NCBI RefSeq assembly: GCF_041320275.1
Contig: NZ_CP162023.1
Span: 2,666,001-2,730,000, forward strand
Reading direction: 5' to 3'
DNA length: 64,000 bases
Source: Mumia sp. Pv4-285
Lineage (GTDB): Bacteria > Actinomycetota > Actinomycetes > Propionibacteriales > Nocardioidaceae
Position 1 is the first letter of the stretch, and every line of letters starts with the position of its first letter. Positions 15,818-24,571 of the stretch are shown in pieces. A model generated the notes under the pieces. The model saw nothing but the letters and a program-made list of their open reading frames with translations. It searched no databases and had not been told where the DNA came from. A program made the position numbers and the translations under genes.

Positions 15818-16915
15818 TCAGATGTCGGTCGGCATCACGGCGGTGCCGTTCTTCATCCGCTCACGGAAGCTGCCGGTCGGGAACTCACGGTCCTTGAGCT
15901 TCTCCATGAACTCGCGCAGCGTGCGTGTCCCGTACGCCGGCGCGACGTGGTCGACGACGGACCAGTACTTCGCCGCCTCGAGGTAGTACGCGACCGGCGC
16001 GACCTTCTTGCTGATCTTGCCGATGCGGGTGAGGCGCGCGATCTTCTTGTCCCAGGTGGACATCGGGACGACGTCCCACTCAGCCTCACGTCCGGTGATG
16101 TCGAACATCATCTGTCCGGCGTCCTTCAGGGTGACGACGTTGTCGGCGGCCCACGGCCCCCCGACAGGCAGGACGCGACCGTACGCATCGGGCGCCAGCA
16201 CCTGGTTGGTGATGAACTCGGCGAGGTCCTCGCGCGCGATCGGGTTGACGACGTTGTACTCGCCGTGGTCGAAGATCCGGTACGGCAGGCCGTTCTTGAC
16301 GTCGCCGAAGGTCATCGACAGGTAGGGGTAGTACGCGGTCGGCCGCACGATCGTCCACGGGAGCGCGCCGTGGTGCTGGCCCATGAGCTCGCCCTCGACC
16401 TGGAGCTTGTAGACCTGCGGGATCAGCTCGGGCCGGTAGGCGCCGAAGTCGCTGATCTGGATGAACTGCTGCACGTCGTTCGCGACCGAGGCCTTGATGC
16501 CGTTCACCACGGCGTCGTAGTCGACCGACCGGCACTCCTCGGCGTCGTTCGGACGACGACCACTGAGCAGTGAGATGACCACGGCAGTGGGTGCCATCGC
16601 TACCGAGTGCTCGACGTCCTTCGTTCGCGTCGGGTCACCGGCGACGACCTCGGCGTCGGCGAACTCGACTTCATCCTTGACCGAGGCGTCCCGGGCGAGG
16701 ACGGCGGGTCGGTAGCCGCGGCGGGCGAGCTCCGGAACGAGCGCCCGACCGATGTAGCCGGTGCCGCCGAGCACCAGCACTCGCTCGCCGTTGCCGGCGC
16801 CTGAGGGGCCAGTCACGTAGCGGTCGGACGAGCTCGAGAGCAAACGCGCTCGCAGCTCGTGGCTGTGCTTCTGAGCAGCGGCGGTGTCGAGGTTGGTGAT
16901 GGTGCTGTAAGCCAT
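15818..16915 (-). CDS. NAD(P)-binding protein resembling divinyl chlorophyllide 8-vinyl-reductase (BciA/DVR)
   Basis: 365 residues, reading leftward from the ATG at 16915. An N-terminal extension of about 45 residues precedes the dinucleotide-binding motif VLVLGGTGYIGR. The atypical short-chain dehydrogenase pattern of DVR enzymes follows: VEFADAEVVAGDPT, VDYDAVVNGI, WTIVRPTAYYPYLS, NPIAREDLAEFI, VLPVGGP and a C-terminal YGTRTLREFMEKL. In phototrophs DVR reduces the 8-vinyl group of divinyl chlorophyllide. Nothing else in the window suggests chlorophyll synthesis, so the actual substrate is probably different. Plain NmrA-like sugar or quinone reductases are the main alternative. The gene stands alone. 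Confidence 0.72.
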   Translation of the reverse strand: MAYSTITNLDTAAAQKHSHELRARLLSSSSDRYVTGPSGAGNGERVLVLGGTGYIGRALVPELARRGYRPAVLARDASVKDEVEFADAEVVAGDPTRTKDVEHSVAMAPTAVVISLLSGRRPNDAEECRSVDYDAVVNGIKASVANDVQQFIQISDFGAYRPELIPQVYKLQVEGELMGQHHGALPWTIVRPTAYYPYLSMTFGDVKNGLPYRIFDHGEYNVVNPIAREDLAEFITNQVLAPDAYGRVLPVGGPWAADNVVTLKDAGQMMFDITGREAEWDVVPMSTWDKKIARLTRIGKISKKVAPVAYYLEAAKYWSVVDHVAPAYGTRTLREFMEKLKDREFPTGSFRERMKNGTAVMPTDI

Positions 16916-17004
16916 TGAAGGATCGTATATCGTATCGCCTCCTTCAGGCCAGGCTGGGTGAACATTGGTTCGGGCGACGGTCGCGGGACACTCGGACGCG
17001 CGCG

Positions 17005-18378
17005 TCATGCCGCGCGTGCGAGCTCGGCGAGCTCCAGGCACTGGCTGCGGGATGGTTCGGGGACGCACCGTGCGATGGCCTCCCAGCCATCCGCGTCGCC
17101 TGGCCGCACGAGATGCCTGCGCGCGGCCTCGTACACCAGCGGATTGGCAAGGTTGTAGATGGCGTGCTGAGCGAGGACGCCGATGGATCCCGGGACCACC
17201 TTCGGCATATCGAGGGCCATCTCACACGTGCAGAGCGCCTCGGCGATGTCGCGTTGAAGCCCTGCATCCATGTAGTCCCGCACCCGCCCCGGGATCGGGC
17301 CGTCTTCGAAGTCGTCGACCTCGCCCAGCGGGTCGTCGTCGTATGGATCCTCGTACGAGGCATGCGATTGGTGTGCACCGCGCGAAGGATCGTCGAGGAG
17401 GTCCGACCACAGCATCGTGGAAACGCGCGTCCCGGGTCGGTACGGGAGGCGCCCCTCATCAGCAGCGCGGAGGAGCTCGGCGCACAGGGGAACCGGGTCG
17501 TCCTCATCGAGCACCTCCACCAAGCTGTCGGCGGTGACCCGATCGAGCAACATGGGTCGGCGCTCGAACATCAATCCCGGTGCGGTCTCGATCGGAACCA
17601 ACCGCCCGAGGACGAGGTCGCCGGGGGCATTGCCGACGGCGGCACCGACGTGGAGTGTGCGGTGCTCCCGTCCGCTCGCGTGGTCGCGGACGATGAGCAC
17701 CTCGCCCTCCGTGCCACTCAGCTCGTACACCTGCAGCGGCGCGTCGGACCACTCTCGAACTCGTCCGGCCCGATCGATCAGCGCCGGCGACGCACGCTGA
17801 TCGAGGAACGATGCCAACCCACCGCCGTCGTACAGAGCGAACGCCTGACACAACGTGTCGGAAGCGGCAACACGCGGGGCGTACGCGTCGAACCAGGCGG
17901 CGAGCGGTTCGTCAGCCAGGTCTGGGACCCCGTGGGTGAGGGTCGCGTACTTCGCGGCGACCCCGACACGTAGGTCTCCCTCGTACATCATCCAGCCGTA
18001 CGCCTGGTCGCGGAGCCACCGCGCAATCAGCCACTCAGGCGCCGAGTCGCCGAGCCGCGCGAGGTATTCGAGCGTCGCCGGCCGCCTGCTCCCGACGACG
18101 TAGAACGTGCGTCTCATCGCGTCGAGCGCGGCGGCCGCGTCGCCGCGAAGCTCTGCCTCGTACGACTCGAGCAGCGCCGCGTCATCCTCCGGCGTCCGCA
18201 TCGCCTCCAGTTGAGCAAGGACGTCGGGCCCTCGCAGCTCCAGCGTGCCGCAGCCACACGGACACGCGATCGGGGTCGTGACACGGTTCTGATGTCGCGC
18301 GCGTCGGCGTAGACGATGACGGTCGGGGCGGCGGGAGGCCTTGCGGCGACGGCGTGACTGAGGCATGACGAACAGCAT
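17005..18378 (-). CDS. Conserved hypothetical protein with basic N-terminus
   Basis: 457 residues from the ATG at 18378. GGAGG lies 14 bases upstream; an internal ATG at 18366 is an alternative. The first about 35 residues are extremely Arg-rich (SRRRRKASRRPDRHRLRRRARHQ in two blocks), followed by a CPCGCG motif that could bind a metal. The rest is acidic and alpha-helical, with DAMRRTFYVVGSRRPATLEYLARLG, a central all-beta stretch with GTEGEVLIVRD, and a Trp/Tyr-rich middle. I do not recognise a family. The N-terminal cluster suggests nucleic-acid contact. It is flanked by an HNH endonuclease gene on the same strand, 154 bases upstream. Confidence 0.65.
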   Translation of the reverse strand: MLFVMPQSRRRRKASRRPDRHRLRRRARHQNRVTTPIACPCGCGTLELRGPDVLAQLEAMRTPEDDAALLESYEAELRGDAAAALDAMRRTFYVVGSRRPATLEYLARLGDSAPEWLIARWLRDQAYGWMMYEGDLRVGVAAKYATLTHGVPDLADEPLAAWFDAYAPRVAASDTLCQAFALYDGGGLASFLDQRASPALIDRAGRVREWSDAPLQVYELSGTEGEVLIVRDHASGREHRTLHVGAAVGNAPGDLVLGRLVPIETAPGLMFERRPMLLDRVTADSLVEVLDEDDPVPLCAELLRAADEGRLPYRPGTRVSTMLWSDLLDDPSRGAHQSHASYEDPYDDDPLGEVDDFEDGPIPGRVRDYMDAGLQRDIAEALCTCEMALDMPKVVPGSIGVLAQHAIYNLANPLVYEAARRHLVRPGDADGWEAIARCVPEPSRSQCLELAELARAA

Positions 18379-18531
18379 GGGGTTTCGGAGCACCTCCCCG
18401 CGGAGACCTCGACGCCGGCTGTGGAAAACCTGGTCCCATCAGACGCCAGCTGGGCTTGCCGATGCACCCGGCGCGGTGTGGCGGCGGGTTCAGCGGGGGA
18501 TGATCGCGGCCAGCCGCGTCCTTGCAGAGGA

Positions 18532-20052
18532 CTATGTGCGGAGTCTGATGAGTCGTTCGTGGTGGGGACTGGCGAGGGTGTCGCGTAGCTGTCGGTGGGA
18601 GTCGACCAGGTCGCCGTAGCGGTAGCTGCGTACGCGCACGGCACCTGACGGCGGCGGGTCGCCGAGAAGGATCTCGGCCAGGTCGCTGCCGAGAGGCGCG
18701 TCAGCCGTGGGGTCCATGCTGCTCCCCACCGGACCGTCGGCGGTCGCGGCGGTGAGTGCTTCGGCGACCGCGGGGATGTCGCGCAGGGTGCGCAAGGTGC
18801 GCAGCCACTGGGAGAGGTTGTGGCGTTGGCGGCGCTGGGCGTCTTCGATCTCGAGGATCCGCGTGCCGGCGCGGCGGCTGAAGACGAACCCGCCCTGGCC
18901 GTCGGGTTCGACCCACAGCCGGCCGGCGTGGATCAGCTGGTGGCAGCGAGGGCACAGGCCGACGAGCTCGTCGAGGTCGGTGCGGCCGCCGTCGCGCAGC
19001 CACCAGGCGGCATGGTGGAGCTCGAGAACCGTGCCGCCGCAGCCTGGATTCGCGCAGACACCGCCTTGGCGCGCCCGGACCGCGCGACGCTGCTCACGGT
19101 TGGCCAGGCGTCGGGTGCGGCCCACGTTGAGGATGTCGGCCTGGGGAGTGCGTCCGGTCGTGGCACCGTCGACGAGCAGGTCGGTGCGGTCGGCGTCGCA
19201 GCTCAGGTAGTCGAACAGCTTGGCCCCGATCGGCCCCCACCCGGCCAGCACCGGCGGTTGCGCCCCGGGCTGGCCTGCCAGCCAGTCGGCGTCGACCATC
19301 ACGTTGACCTGGGGCCGCATCCCCCGCTCGGACGGCATCCCGTGCGCGAGCGCGGCGGCGGCGAAGTCACCGACCGCGTCGACCCGCCGCTGCGCCGGAC
19401 TGCGGGTGTCGTCGGCTCCGCGGGGCGCGCAGGCCGCCTTGAGCCAGGTCTCGAACCGTGCCCCGGCGACCGCGTCGAGGAACCCCCTGACGTGGTAGCC
19501 GTCCCCGCAGGCGGCCACCGACAGGTCGTGCTTGTCCATCCCCGCGAGCCAGGCATCCTCCAACCCCTCGGGATGCGCCGCCTGGGTCAGCATCCTCAGC
19601 TGCTTGGACAGCTCGGCCGGCTCACACACCAGGGCGACGTCGAGCATCACCTCCTCGGCGTCGGTGATCACGACCCGGTCGGCCTTCTTCAGGGCGAGGG
19701 TGAACGCGTCCACGTGGGCCTGGGTGATCTCGCCACGCCTGTGCGCAGCACCGACCTCGGGCAGCACCCGCGCCGTCCGGCCCGCCGCCAGCGCCCGGCG
19801 GGTCTGCTTGACGTCCCACCGCAGCTCGCGACGCGCCCACGCCGCCACCGACGACGCCCCCTCGGCCTCGTAGGAGGACTGGTCCTGCATCTGCTCCAGC
19901 CAAGTCGCCTGCAGGCCACCGATGCGATCGGCGACCAGCTGCAGGCGGCGCAGGACCTCGCACGTCTGCGCGTCCGTGGCCAACGGCACCACCTGGGCGG
20001 CGAACGCGTCCAGCGCCGCCTCCAGCGCGTCCATGGTGTCGAGGTCGAACAT
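18532..20052 (-). CDS. DUF222 domain-containing HNH endonuclease
   Basis: 506 residues, reading leftward from the ATG at 20052. The N-terminal about 330 residues are the DUF222 helical domain (ADRIGGLQATWLEQM, AGRTARVLPEVGAAHRRGEIT). A C-terminal HNH nuclease module follows, with CANPGCGG, LELHHAAWWLRDGGRTDLDEL and CPRCHQLIHAG: two zinc-binding CxxC pairs and the catalytic His-His. This REP13E12-like family is present in many copies in actinobacterial genomes and is thought to be mobile or selfish, but its function is unproven. The tail after the HNH is about 100 residues of low complexity. Confidence 0.9.
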   Translation of the reverse strand: MFDLDTMDALEAALDAFAAQVVPLATDAQTCEVLRRLQLVADRIGGLQATWLEQMQDQSSYEAEGASSVAAWARRELRWDVKQTRRALAAGRTARVLPEVGAAHRRGEITQAHVDAFTLALKKADRVVITDAEEVMLDVALVCEPAELSKQLRMLTQAAHPEGLEDAWLAGMDKHDLSVAACGDGYHVRGFLDAVAGARFETWLKAACAPRGADDTRSPAQRRVDAVGDFAAAALAHGMPSERGMRPQVNVMVDADWLAGQPGAQPPVLAGWGPIGAKLFDYLSCDADRTDLLVDGATTGRTPQADILNVGRTRRLANREQRRAVRARQGGVCANPGCGGTVLELHHAAWWLRDGGRTDLDELVGLCPRCHQLIHAGRLWVEPDGQGGFVFSRRAGTRILEIEDAQRRQRHNLSQWLRTLRTLRDIPAVAEALTAATADGPVGSSMDPTADAPLGSDLAEILLGDPPPSGAVRVRSYRYGDLVDSHRQLRDTLASPHHERLIRLRT

Positions 20053-20206
20053 GTGTTCGATTGTATCGCAGCGTGGCGTACGCCGCTACCCCTCGATGAC
20101 AGGTCGCGACGCCGATCGCACGCGATTGTCGAGCGAGGAGACCGGCGCCCGCACAGCGCTCTGTGGGGGCCGCCCACCCTCGCAGCCTTTAATGTGCGAC
20201 TTGCCT

Positions 20207-20227
20207 ATAGTGTGTGCTGCACAGTAT
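20207..20227. promoter_or_regulatory. Inverted repeat before padR, candidate PadR operator
   Basis: ATAGTGTG (20207-20214) and CACAGTAT (20220-20227) are reverse complements at 7 of 8 positions with a 5-bp spacer. The element lies 10 bases before the padR ATG at 20238. PadR-type repressors commonly bind dyads of ATA/TGTG type in their own promoters. No binding evidence. Confidence 0.45.
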
Positions 20228-20237
20228 CGTGTCGGAC

Positions 20238-20576
20238 ATGAGCGACGACCTGGTCAGACAGCACGTGCAGGAGCTACGCCGCGGCACGGTGGTGCTCGCA
20301 TGCCTCCTGTCGCTCCGTGAGCCCGGATACGGCTACGGCTTGCTCGAGTCGCTCGACGAGTCTGGCATCGCGGTGGACGCGAACACGCTCTATCCCCTGC
20401 TGCGCCGCCTCGAGAAGCAGGGCCTGCTCAGCAGCGAGTGGAACACCGACGAGGCCCGGCCGCGCAAGTTCTACCGCACCAGCGCCGACGGCGGTCGACT
20501 CGCCGAGGCCCTCGTCGCCGAATGGCACGACATCGACACCGCGCTCGCGCGATTCACCTCCGGAGGGACCCGATGA
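20238..20576 (+). CDS. PadR-family transcriptional regulator
   Basis: 112 residues from the ATG at 20238 (an upstream in-frame GTG exists at 20214 but overlaps the dyad). A PadR winged HTH: LRRGTVVLACLLSL, then YGYGLLESLDESGI, VDANTLYPLLRRLEKQGLL and RPRKFYRTSADG. It overlaps by 4 bases with a membrane protein of the HAAS type. That gene pair is a recurrent actinobacterial and firmicute arrangement in which PadR represses the operon. Confidence 0.92.
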   Translation: MSDDLVRQHVQELRRGTVVLACLLSLREPGYGYGLLESLDESGIAVDANTLYPLLRRLEKQGLLSSEWNTDEARPRKFYRTSADGGRLAEALVAEWHDIDTALARFTSGGTR

Positions 20577-21505
20577 CCACCACGCTCACCGACCGCTACG
20601 TCCACGCCGCCACCCGCTGGCTGCCAGGCGGATCGCGGAGCGAGGTCGAGGCCGAGCTGCGCGAGCGCATCGAGGACACGCTCGCCGCGCGCGGCAGCTC
20701 CGCCGACGCCGAGCGTCAGGTTCTCGAGGAGATGGGCGATCCTTTGCTCGTCGCGGTCGACTACACGGGTCGCGAGCCGCGGCTGATCGGGCCGAGACTC
20801 TTCATGCCGTGGCTTCGCCTGCTCGTGCTGCTGCTCGCGATCGTCCCGCCCATCGCCGCCGCCGGTCACGTCATCGGCGGTCTCACCTCCGGCGACGCGA
20901 TCGCCTCGACCCTCATCGGGTCGCTCGGGGTGGCGTTCGGAGCGGCGATCCAGGTGGCGTTCTGGGTCACCGTGGTCTTCGCCGTTCTCGACTGGACGGG
21001 TGCGCTCGAGGGCGAGGACGTCGAGTCCTGGACAGTGGACAAGCTGCCCTCCCCCAGCAAGCCGGGCCAGTCGTACGCCGACACGATCGCGAGCGTCGTG
21101 TTCCTCGCCGTGACGGCAGGCCTGCTTATCTGGCAGCAGACGGGATCGCCGTTCCACGCCGACGGCGACAGCATCCCAGTCCTGGACCCTGCATTGTGGT
21201 CGTGGTGGATCCCGGTCGTGCTGGTCCTGCTGGCGCTCGAGATCGGCTTCACCGTCTGGGTGCACCTGAAGGGATGGACGTGGGCGGCTGCGGCTATCAA
21301 TGCGGTGATCGCGCTCGCCTTCGCGGCGGTCACGCTACCGGCGCTGAGCGACGGCGACTTCCTCAACCCGGCCCTTGTCGAGCACCTCGAGTGGAACGCC
21401 TCAACGGTCGACACAGTGCTGCAATGGACCATCGCGGGCGTCGTCCTGGTGACCGTGTGGGAGATCGTGGACGGTTTCCTGAAGGCGCGGCGGGCGCTGG
21501 CGTGA
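20573..21505 (+). CDS. HAAS-domain membrane protein paired with PadR
   Basis: 310 residues from the ATG at 20573 (ATGA overlap with padR). The N-terminal about 70 residues form the alpha-helical HAAS/DUF1700-like signalling region (SEVEAELRERIEDTLAARG, ERQVLEEMGDPLLVAVDY). About six membrane helices follow (starting near 80, 105, 125, 185, 215, 240 and 285). Proteins of this kind accompany PadR regulators and are thought to influence envelope-stress or transporter functions. The biochemical role is unknown. Confidence 0.82.
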   Translation: MTTTLTDRYVHAATRWLPGGSRSEVEAELRERIEDTLAARGSSADAERQVLEEMGDPLLVAVDYTGREPRLIGPRLFMPWLRLLVLLLAIVPPIAAAGHVIGGLTSGDAIASTLIGSLGVAFGAAIQVAFWVTVVFAVLDWTGALEGEDVESWTVDKLPSPSKPGQSYADTIASVVFLAVTAGLLIWQQTGSPFHADGDSIPVLDPALWSWWIPVVLVLLALEIGFTVWVHLKGWTWAAAAINAVIALAFAAVTLPALSDGDFLNPALVEHLEWNASTVDTVLQWTIAGVVLVTVWEIVDGFLKARRALA

Positions 21506-21535
21506 GGTCTGAGCAGGGTCGGCTAGTCTCGCCGC

Positions 21536-22213
21536 GTGGTGAACTGGCGACGCAGCGGTACGGCCCGCGTTCTTGTCCCTCTCATGGTTCTGCCGGCCCT
21601 CCTCGCCGGCTGTGGCGGAGGCACGTCGGAGGCGACGTCGACGCTGACGGAGTCCGAGCTCGAGTCGGTGCTGGTGACACTGGACGACCTGCCCGCCGGT
21701 TTCGAGCCGATCTCGGGCAGTGGCGCCGGCGCAGCGAGCGACGCCCGCGCCAGCCTCAACGACGCGACGTGCCTCGCTGGGCTCGACCTCACGAATGCTG
21801 ATGATGCGCCGAAGGCCGAGACCAGCTTCAACCGGGCCAACGTTCTCACGATCACCAGCACGGCAACGTCGTACCCGAGCGACGACGTCGCGGCGGACTT
21901 CGACGAGGCCAGCCAAGCGCTCGCGTCGTGCTCGGACTTCGAGGTGAAGGCCGACAACGGATCCGGCATCACGGGTCGGCTCGACTCCGACACGACGCCT
22001 GCCTCGAACGACGTCGACGCCCAGATCAACGTCCGCCTCACCGGTACGCAGCCGCCGTCTGGCCTTCCGGTCGAGATCACGTTCGGCTTCGCGCGGATCG
22101 GCAACGACGTGGTCTCTGTCAGCGCCGAAGGCCTCGGCGGGCCGTCCGAAGAGTCGTTCCAGGAGCTGATGCGCGCCACGACCGAGCGGCTCGTCGCCGT
22201 TCACGAGGGCTGA
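21536..22213 (+). CDS. Putative lipoprotein
   Basis: 225 residues from tandem GTG codons at 21536/21539. An N-terminal RR, hydrophobic core and lipobox LLAGC (Cys about 24) indicate lipid anchoring. The mature domain (VTLDDLPAGFEPISG, CLAGLDL, ASCSDF, VEITFGFARIGNDVVSVSAEG) resembles the extracellular PknH-like sensor fold found in actinobacterial lipoproteins. Two cysteines may pair. It lies 30 bases after the HAAS protein and 6 bases before the next gene, so it may belong to the same transcript. Confidence 0.75.
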   Translation: MVNWRRSGTARVLVPLMVLPALLAGCGGGTSEATSTLTESELESVLVTLDDLPAGFEPISGSGAGAASDARASLNDATCLAGLDLTNADDAPKAETSFNRANVLTITSTATSYPSDDVAADFDEASQALASCSDFEVKADNGSGITGRLDSDTTPASNDVDAQINVRLTGTQPPSGLPVEITFGFARIGNDVVSVSAEGLGGPSEESFQELMRATTERLVAVHEG

Positions 22214-22219
22214 TCGGGG

Positions 22220-22819
22220 ATGCACGACGACGCGCCGGTGGGGTCGTGGAATCCGGCCCACGGTCCGCTGCACCGCTACCTCTCCCCCCGCCCTCGTACG
22301 GCAGTGGCCGTCGGCGGCGGGATGCTCACCGTGGCCGTAGTGCTCGTGGCCATGGCGGTCATCCAGCGCGACAGGCTGGTGGAGGAATGGTTCGCCGTCG
22401 TCGTGCTCGTGGTGTTGGTGGTGTTCCTCGGCGGGCTCGGGCTGGCGGCCATCGCGGGCACCCTGCGTGGTGGCCGCGCGGAGATCGCGATCGGCCCTCA
22501 CGGGATCACGAGCAACCGACTCTCGCCCGACTCGTGGGTGTGGGGCGACCTCTACCGCGTCTCCATCGACGTCGCGCTGCGCCGCGAGGCGTTCGTCACG
22601 ACGCTCGAACCGAAGATTCTCCGTACGCGCGCGACGATCGAGATCGTGCTCCAGCCGACGGCTACGGTCGGCCGCTCGCCTGCGCGCATCCGCGTCGTCG
22701 CTCCCACCTTCACGACAGGTGAGAACATCCCGATCGTCCGCGACCTCGACGCTGCACTGCGCGCGTACGGCGGTCTCCGGTACGCCGGCGTGAGCGAGCA
22801 GCTGAGGCACACGCTCTAG
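22220..22819 (+). CDS. Membrane protein with PH-like C-terminal domain
   Basis: 199 residues from the ATG at 22220, only 6 bases after the lipoprotein stop. Two adjacent transmembrane helices (about 27-48 and 58-82) are followed by a soluble region with GGRAEIAIGPHGITSNRL, a short Trp-containing strand and RIRVVAPTFTTGENIP. This is the layout of small bacterial PH-like (bPH) membrane proteins. No catalytic residues are apparent. Confidence 0.7.
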   Translation: MHDDAPVGSWNPAHGPLHRYLSPRPRTAVAVGGGMLTVAVVLVAMAVIQRDRLVEEWFAVVVLVVLVVFLGGLGLAAIAGTLRGGRAEIAIGPHGITSNRLSPDSWVWGDLYRVSIDVALRREAFVTTLEPKILRTRATIEIVLQPTATVGRSPARIRVVAPTFTTGENIPIVRDLDAALRAYGGLRYAGVSEQLRHTL

Positions 22820-22926
22820 CCCCTCATGGCGCGACTCACGCCCGATGAGTTCGTACGTCGGCCCAGGTCGTACGTGCAGGTGGCAGCCCGTCTGCCGCAC
22901 AATCCGTACGAGGGGAGCATGAGCAC

Positions 22927-23865
22927 ATGTCCGACCTGCCGCAGAGGATCGTTCCGAACGTCTGGTGCAACCGCAACGCCGAGGAGGCCGGCCGCTTCTA
23001 TGCGGAGGCGCTGCCCGACACCCGCACCGAGGTCGAGGCCCGATATCCCACGGAGGGCTTGCTCGACTTCCAGCAAGCGTTCGCGGGCGAGCCGCTCACC
23101 GTCACCGTCGAGATCGCGGGCACGCGGATCACGCTGGTCAACGCCGGCGACGAGTTCCGTCCGACGCCCGCACTCTCGTTCACGCTGAACTTCGACCCGC
23201 TGCGGTTCGGCGGGGCCACCCCCGAGGGCGAGCAGGCGGCCCGCGACGCGCTCGACGCGACGTGGACGGCGCTGGCCGACGGTGGCACCGTGCGGATGGA
23301 GATCGGCGAGTATCCGTTCGCGAAGCGCTACGGCTGGGTCGAGGACCGGTACGGCGTGAACTGGCAGCTGATGCTCACCGACCCGTCCGGCGATCCGCGT
23401 CCGTTCGTCATCCCGGCGCTCATGTTCGGTGGGGCGGCGCAGGACAAGGCCGCCGAAGCCGCCGACTTCTACGTCTCCCTGTTCGAGAGCACTCCCGGCG
23501 GGGCGGAGGTCGGCAACCGCTTCCCGTACGGCACCCCGACCGGTCCGGCGAGCGCCGAGGGGCTCGCCTTCGGTGAGTTCCGGATCGGTGACCAGTGGCT
23601 CATGGCATCGGACTTCGGCGCCGACCACTACTTCGGCTTCTCCGAGGGCGTGTCGCTCGAGGTGCAGTGCGAGGACCAGGCCGAGATCGACCGCCTGTGG
23701 GACGCCCTCTCTGACGCGCCCGAAGCCGAGCAGTGCGGCTGGCTCAAGGACCGGTACGGCGTGAGCTGGCAGATCACTCCGGTGGGGCTGGGCAAGCTGA
23801 TGGAACGCCCGAACGCGTTCGAGCACATGTTGGGGATGAAGAAGCTCGTGATCGCCGACTTCTGA
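22927..23865 (+). CDS. Tandem VOC-family (PhnB/3-demethylubiquinone methyltransferase-like) protein
   Basis: 312 residues from the ATG at 22927, with two homologous glyoxalase-like halves. Half one is PNVWCNRNAEEAGRFYAEALP to YGWVEDRYGVNWQLM. Half two is PALMFGGAAQDKAAEAADFYVSLF to CGWLKDRYGVSWQI. The repeated W.(K/E)DRYGV(N/S)WQ signature is typical of the PhnB-like branch. The function is unknown; the vicinal-oxygen-chelate fold can support isomerase, dioxygenase or resistance functions. It is followed 29 bases later by a DHFR-like reductase gene. Confidence 0.87.
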   Translation: MSDLPQRIVPNVWCNRNAEEAGRFYAEALPDTRTEVEARYPTEGLLDFQQAFAGEPLTVTVEIAGTRITLVNAGDEFRPTPALSFTLNFDPLRFGGATPEGEQAARDALDATWTALADGGTVRMEIGEYPFAKRYGWVEDRYGVNWQLMLTDPSGDPRPFVIPALMFGGAAQDKAAEAADFYVSLFESTPGGAEVGNRFPYGTPTGPASAEGLAFGEFRIGDQWLMASDFGADHYFGFSEGVSLEVQCEDQAEIDRLWDALSDAPEAEQCGWLKDRYGVSWQITPVGLGKLMERPNAFEHMLGMKKLVIADF

Positions 23866-23894
23866 CACGCTGCGCGCATCAAGGGAGCAACGAG

Positions 23895-24464
23895 ATGAGA
23901 CCACTTCGCTACTCGATCAACGTCACGCTGGACGGCTGCTGCCATCACGAGGCGGGGCTCGCGCCTGACGAGGAGTCGATGCGCTATTGGACCGCTGAGA
24001 TGGAACGCGCCGATGCCCTGCTGTTCGGCCGGGTGACCTACGAGATGATGGAGGCGGCATGGCGGCGGCCGGCCAGCGGCACGTGGCCCGACTGGATGCG
24101 TGAATGGGAGATCCCGTTCGCCGAGGCCATCGACGGCACGCGGAAGTATGTCGTGTCGAGCACGCTGAGCGAGGTCGACTGGAACGCTGAGCTGCTGCGA
24201 GGCGACATCGGGCAGGCGGTCCAGCAGCTCAAGCAGGAGCCAGGCGAGGGCCTGTGGGTGGGTGGCGTGACGCTCCCCCTGGCGTTGGCCGATCTGGGAC
24301 TGATCGACGAGTACGAGTTCCTCGTACAACCGGTTCTTGCCGGACACGGACCGACACTGCTCGCCGGTCTGCGCGAGCGCATCCAGCTCGACCTCGTGGA
24401 TCGCCACGAGTTCCCGTCGGGGGTGGTTGCCCAGCGATACCGACCCACGGGGGTGCTTGGGTGA
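23895..24464 (+). CDS. Dihydrofolate reductase/RibD C-terminal family protein
   Basis: 189 residues from the ATG at 23895, preceded by AAGGGAG. A RibD-C/DHFR-like NADPH-binding fold: RYSINVTLDGCCHHEAGL, ADALLFGRVTYEMMEAAW, KYVVSSTL, LWVGGVTLPLALADLGLIDEYEFLVQPVLAGHGPTL. Proteins of this YwjB/YyaP type are common in actinobacteria and have no proven substrate. Co-directional with the VOC protein, so possibly co-transcribed. Confidence 0.88.
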   Translation: MRPLRYSINVTLDGCCHHEAGLAPDEESMRYWTAEMERADALLFGRVTYEMMEAAWRRPASGTWPDWMREWEIPFAEAIDGTRKYVVSSTLSEVDWNAELLRGDIGQAVQQLKQEPGEGLWVGGVTLPLALADLGLIDEYEFLVQPVLAGHGPTLLAGLRERIQLDLVDRHEFPSGVVAQRYRPTGVLG

Positions 24465-24571
24465 CTCATCGCAGCGACTCCAACAGTTGACTGCTCAGCA
24501 ACGCTGAGGAAACACCACGTCCCTAGTTTTTCACCGACCGCTGAACCACGGAAACGTTCGGAGATCGGTAC

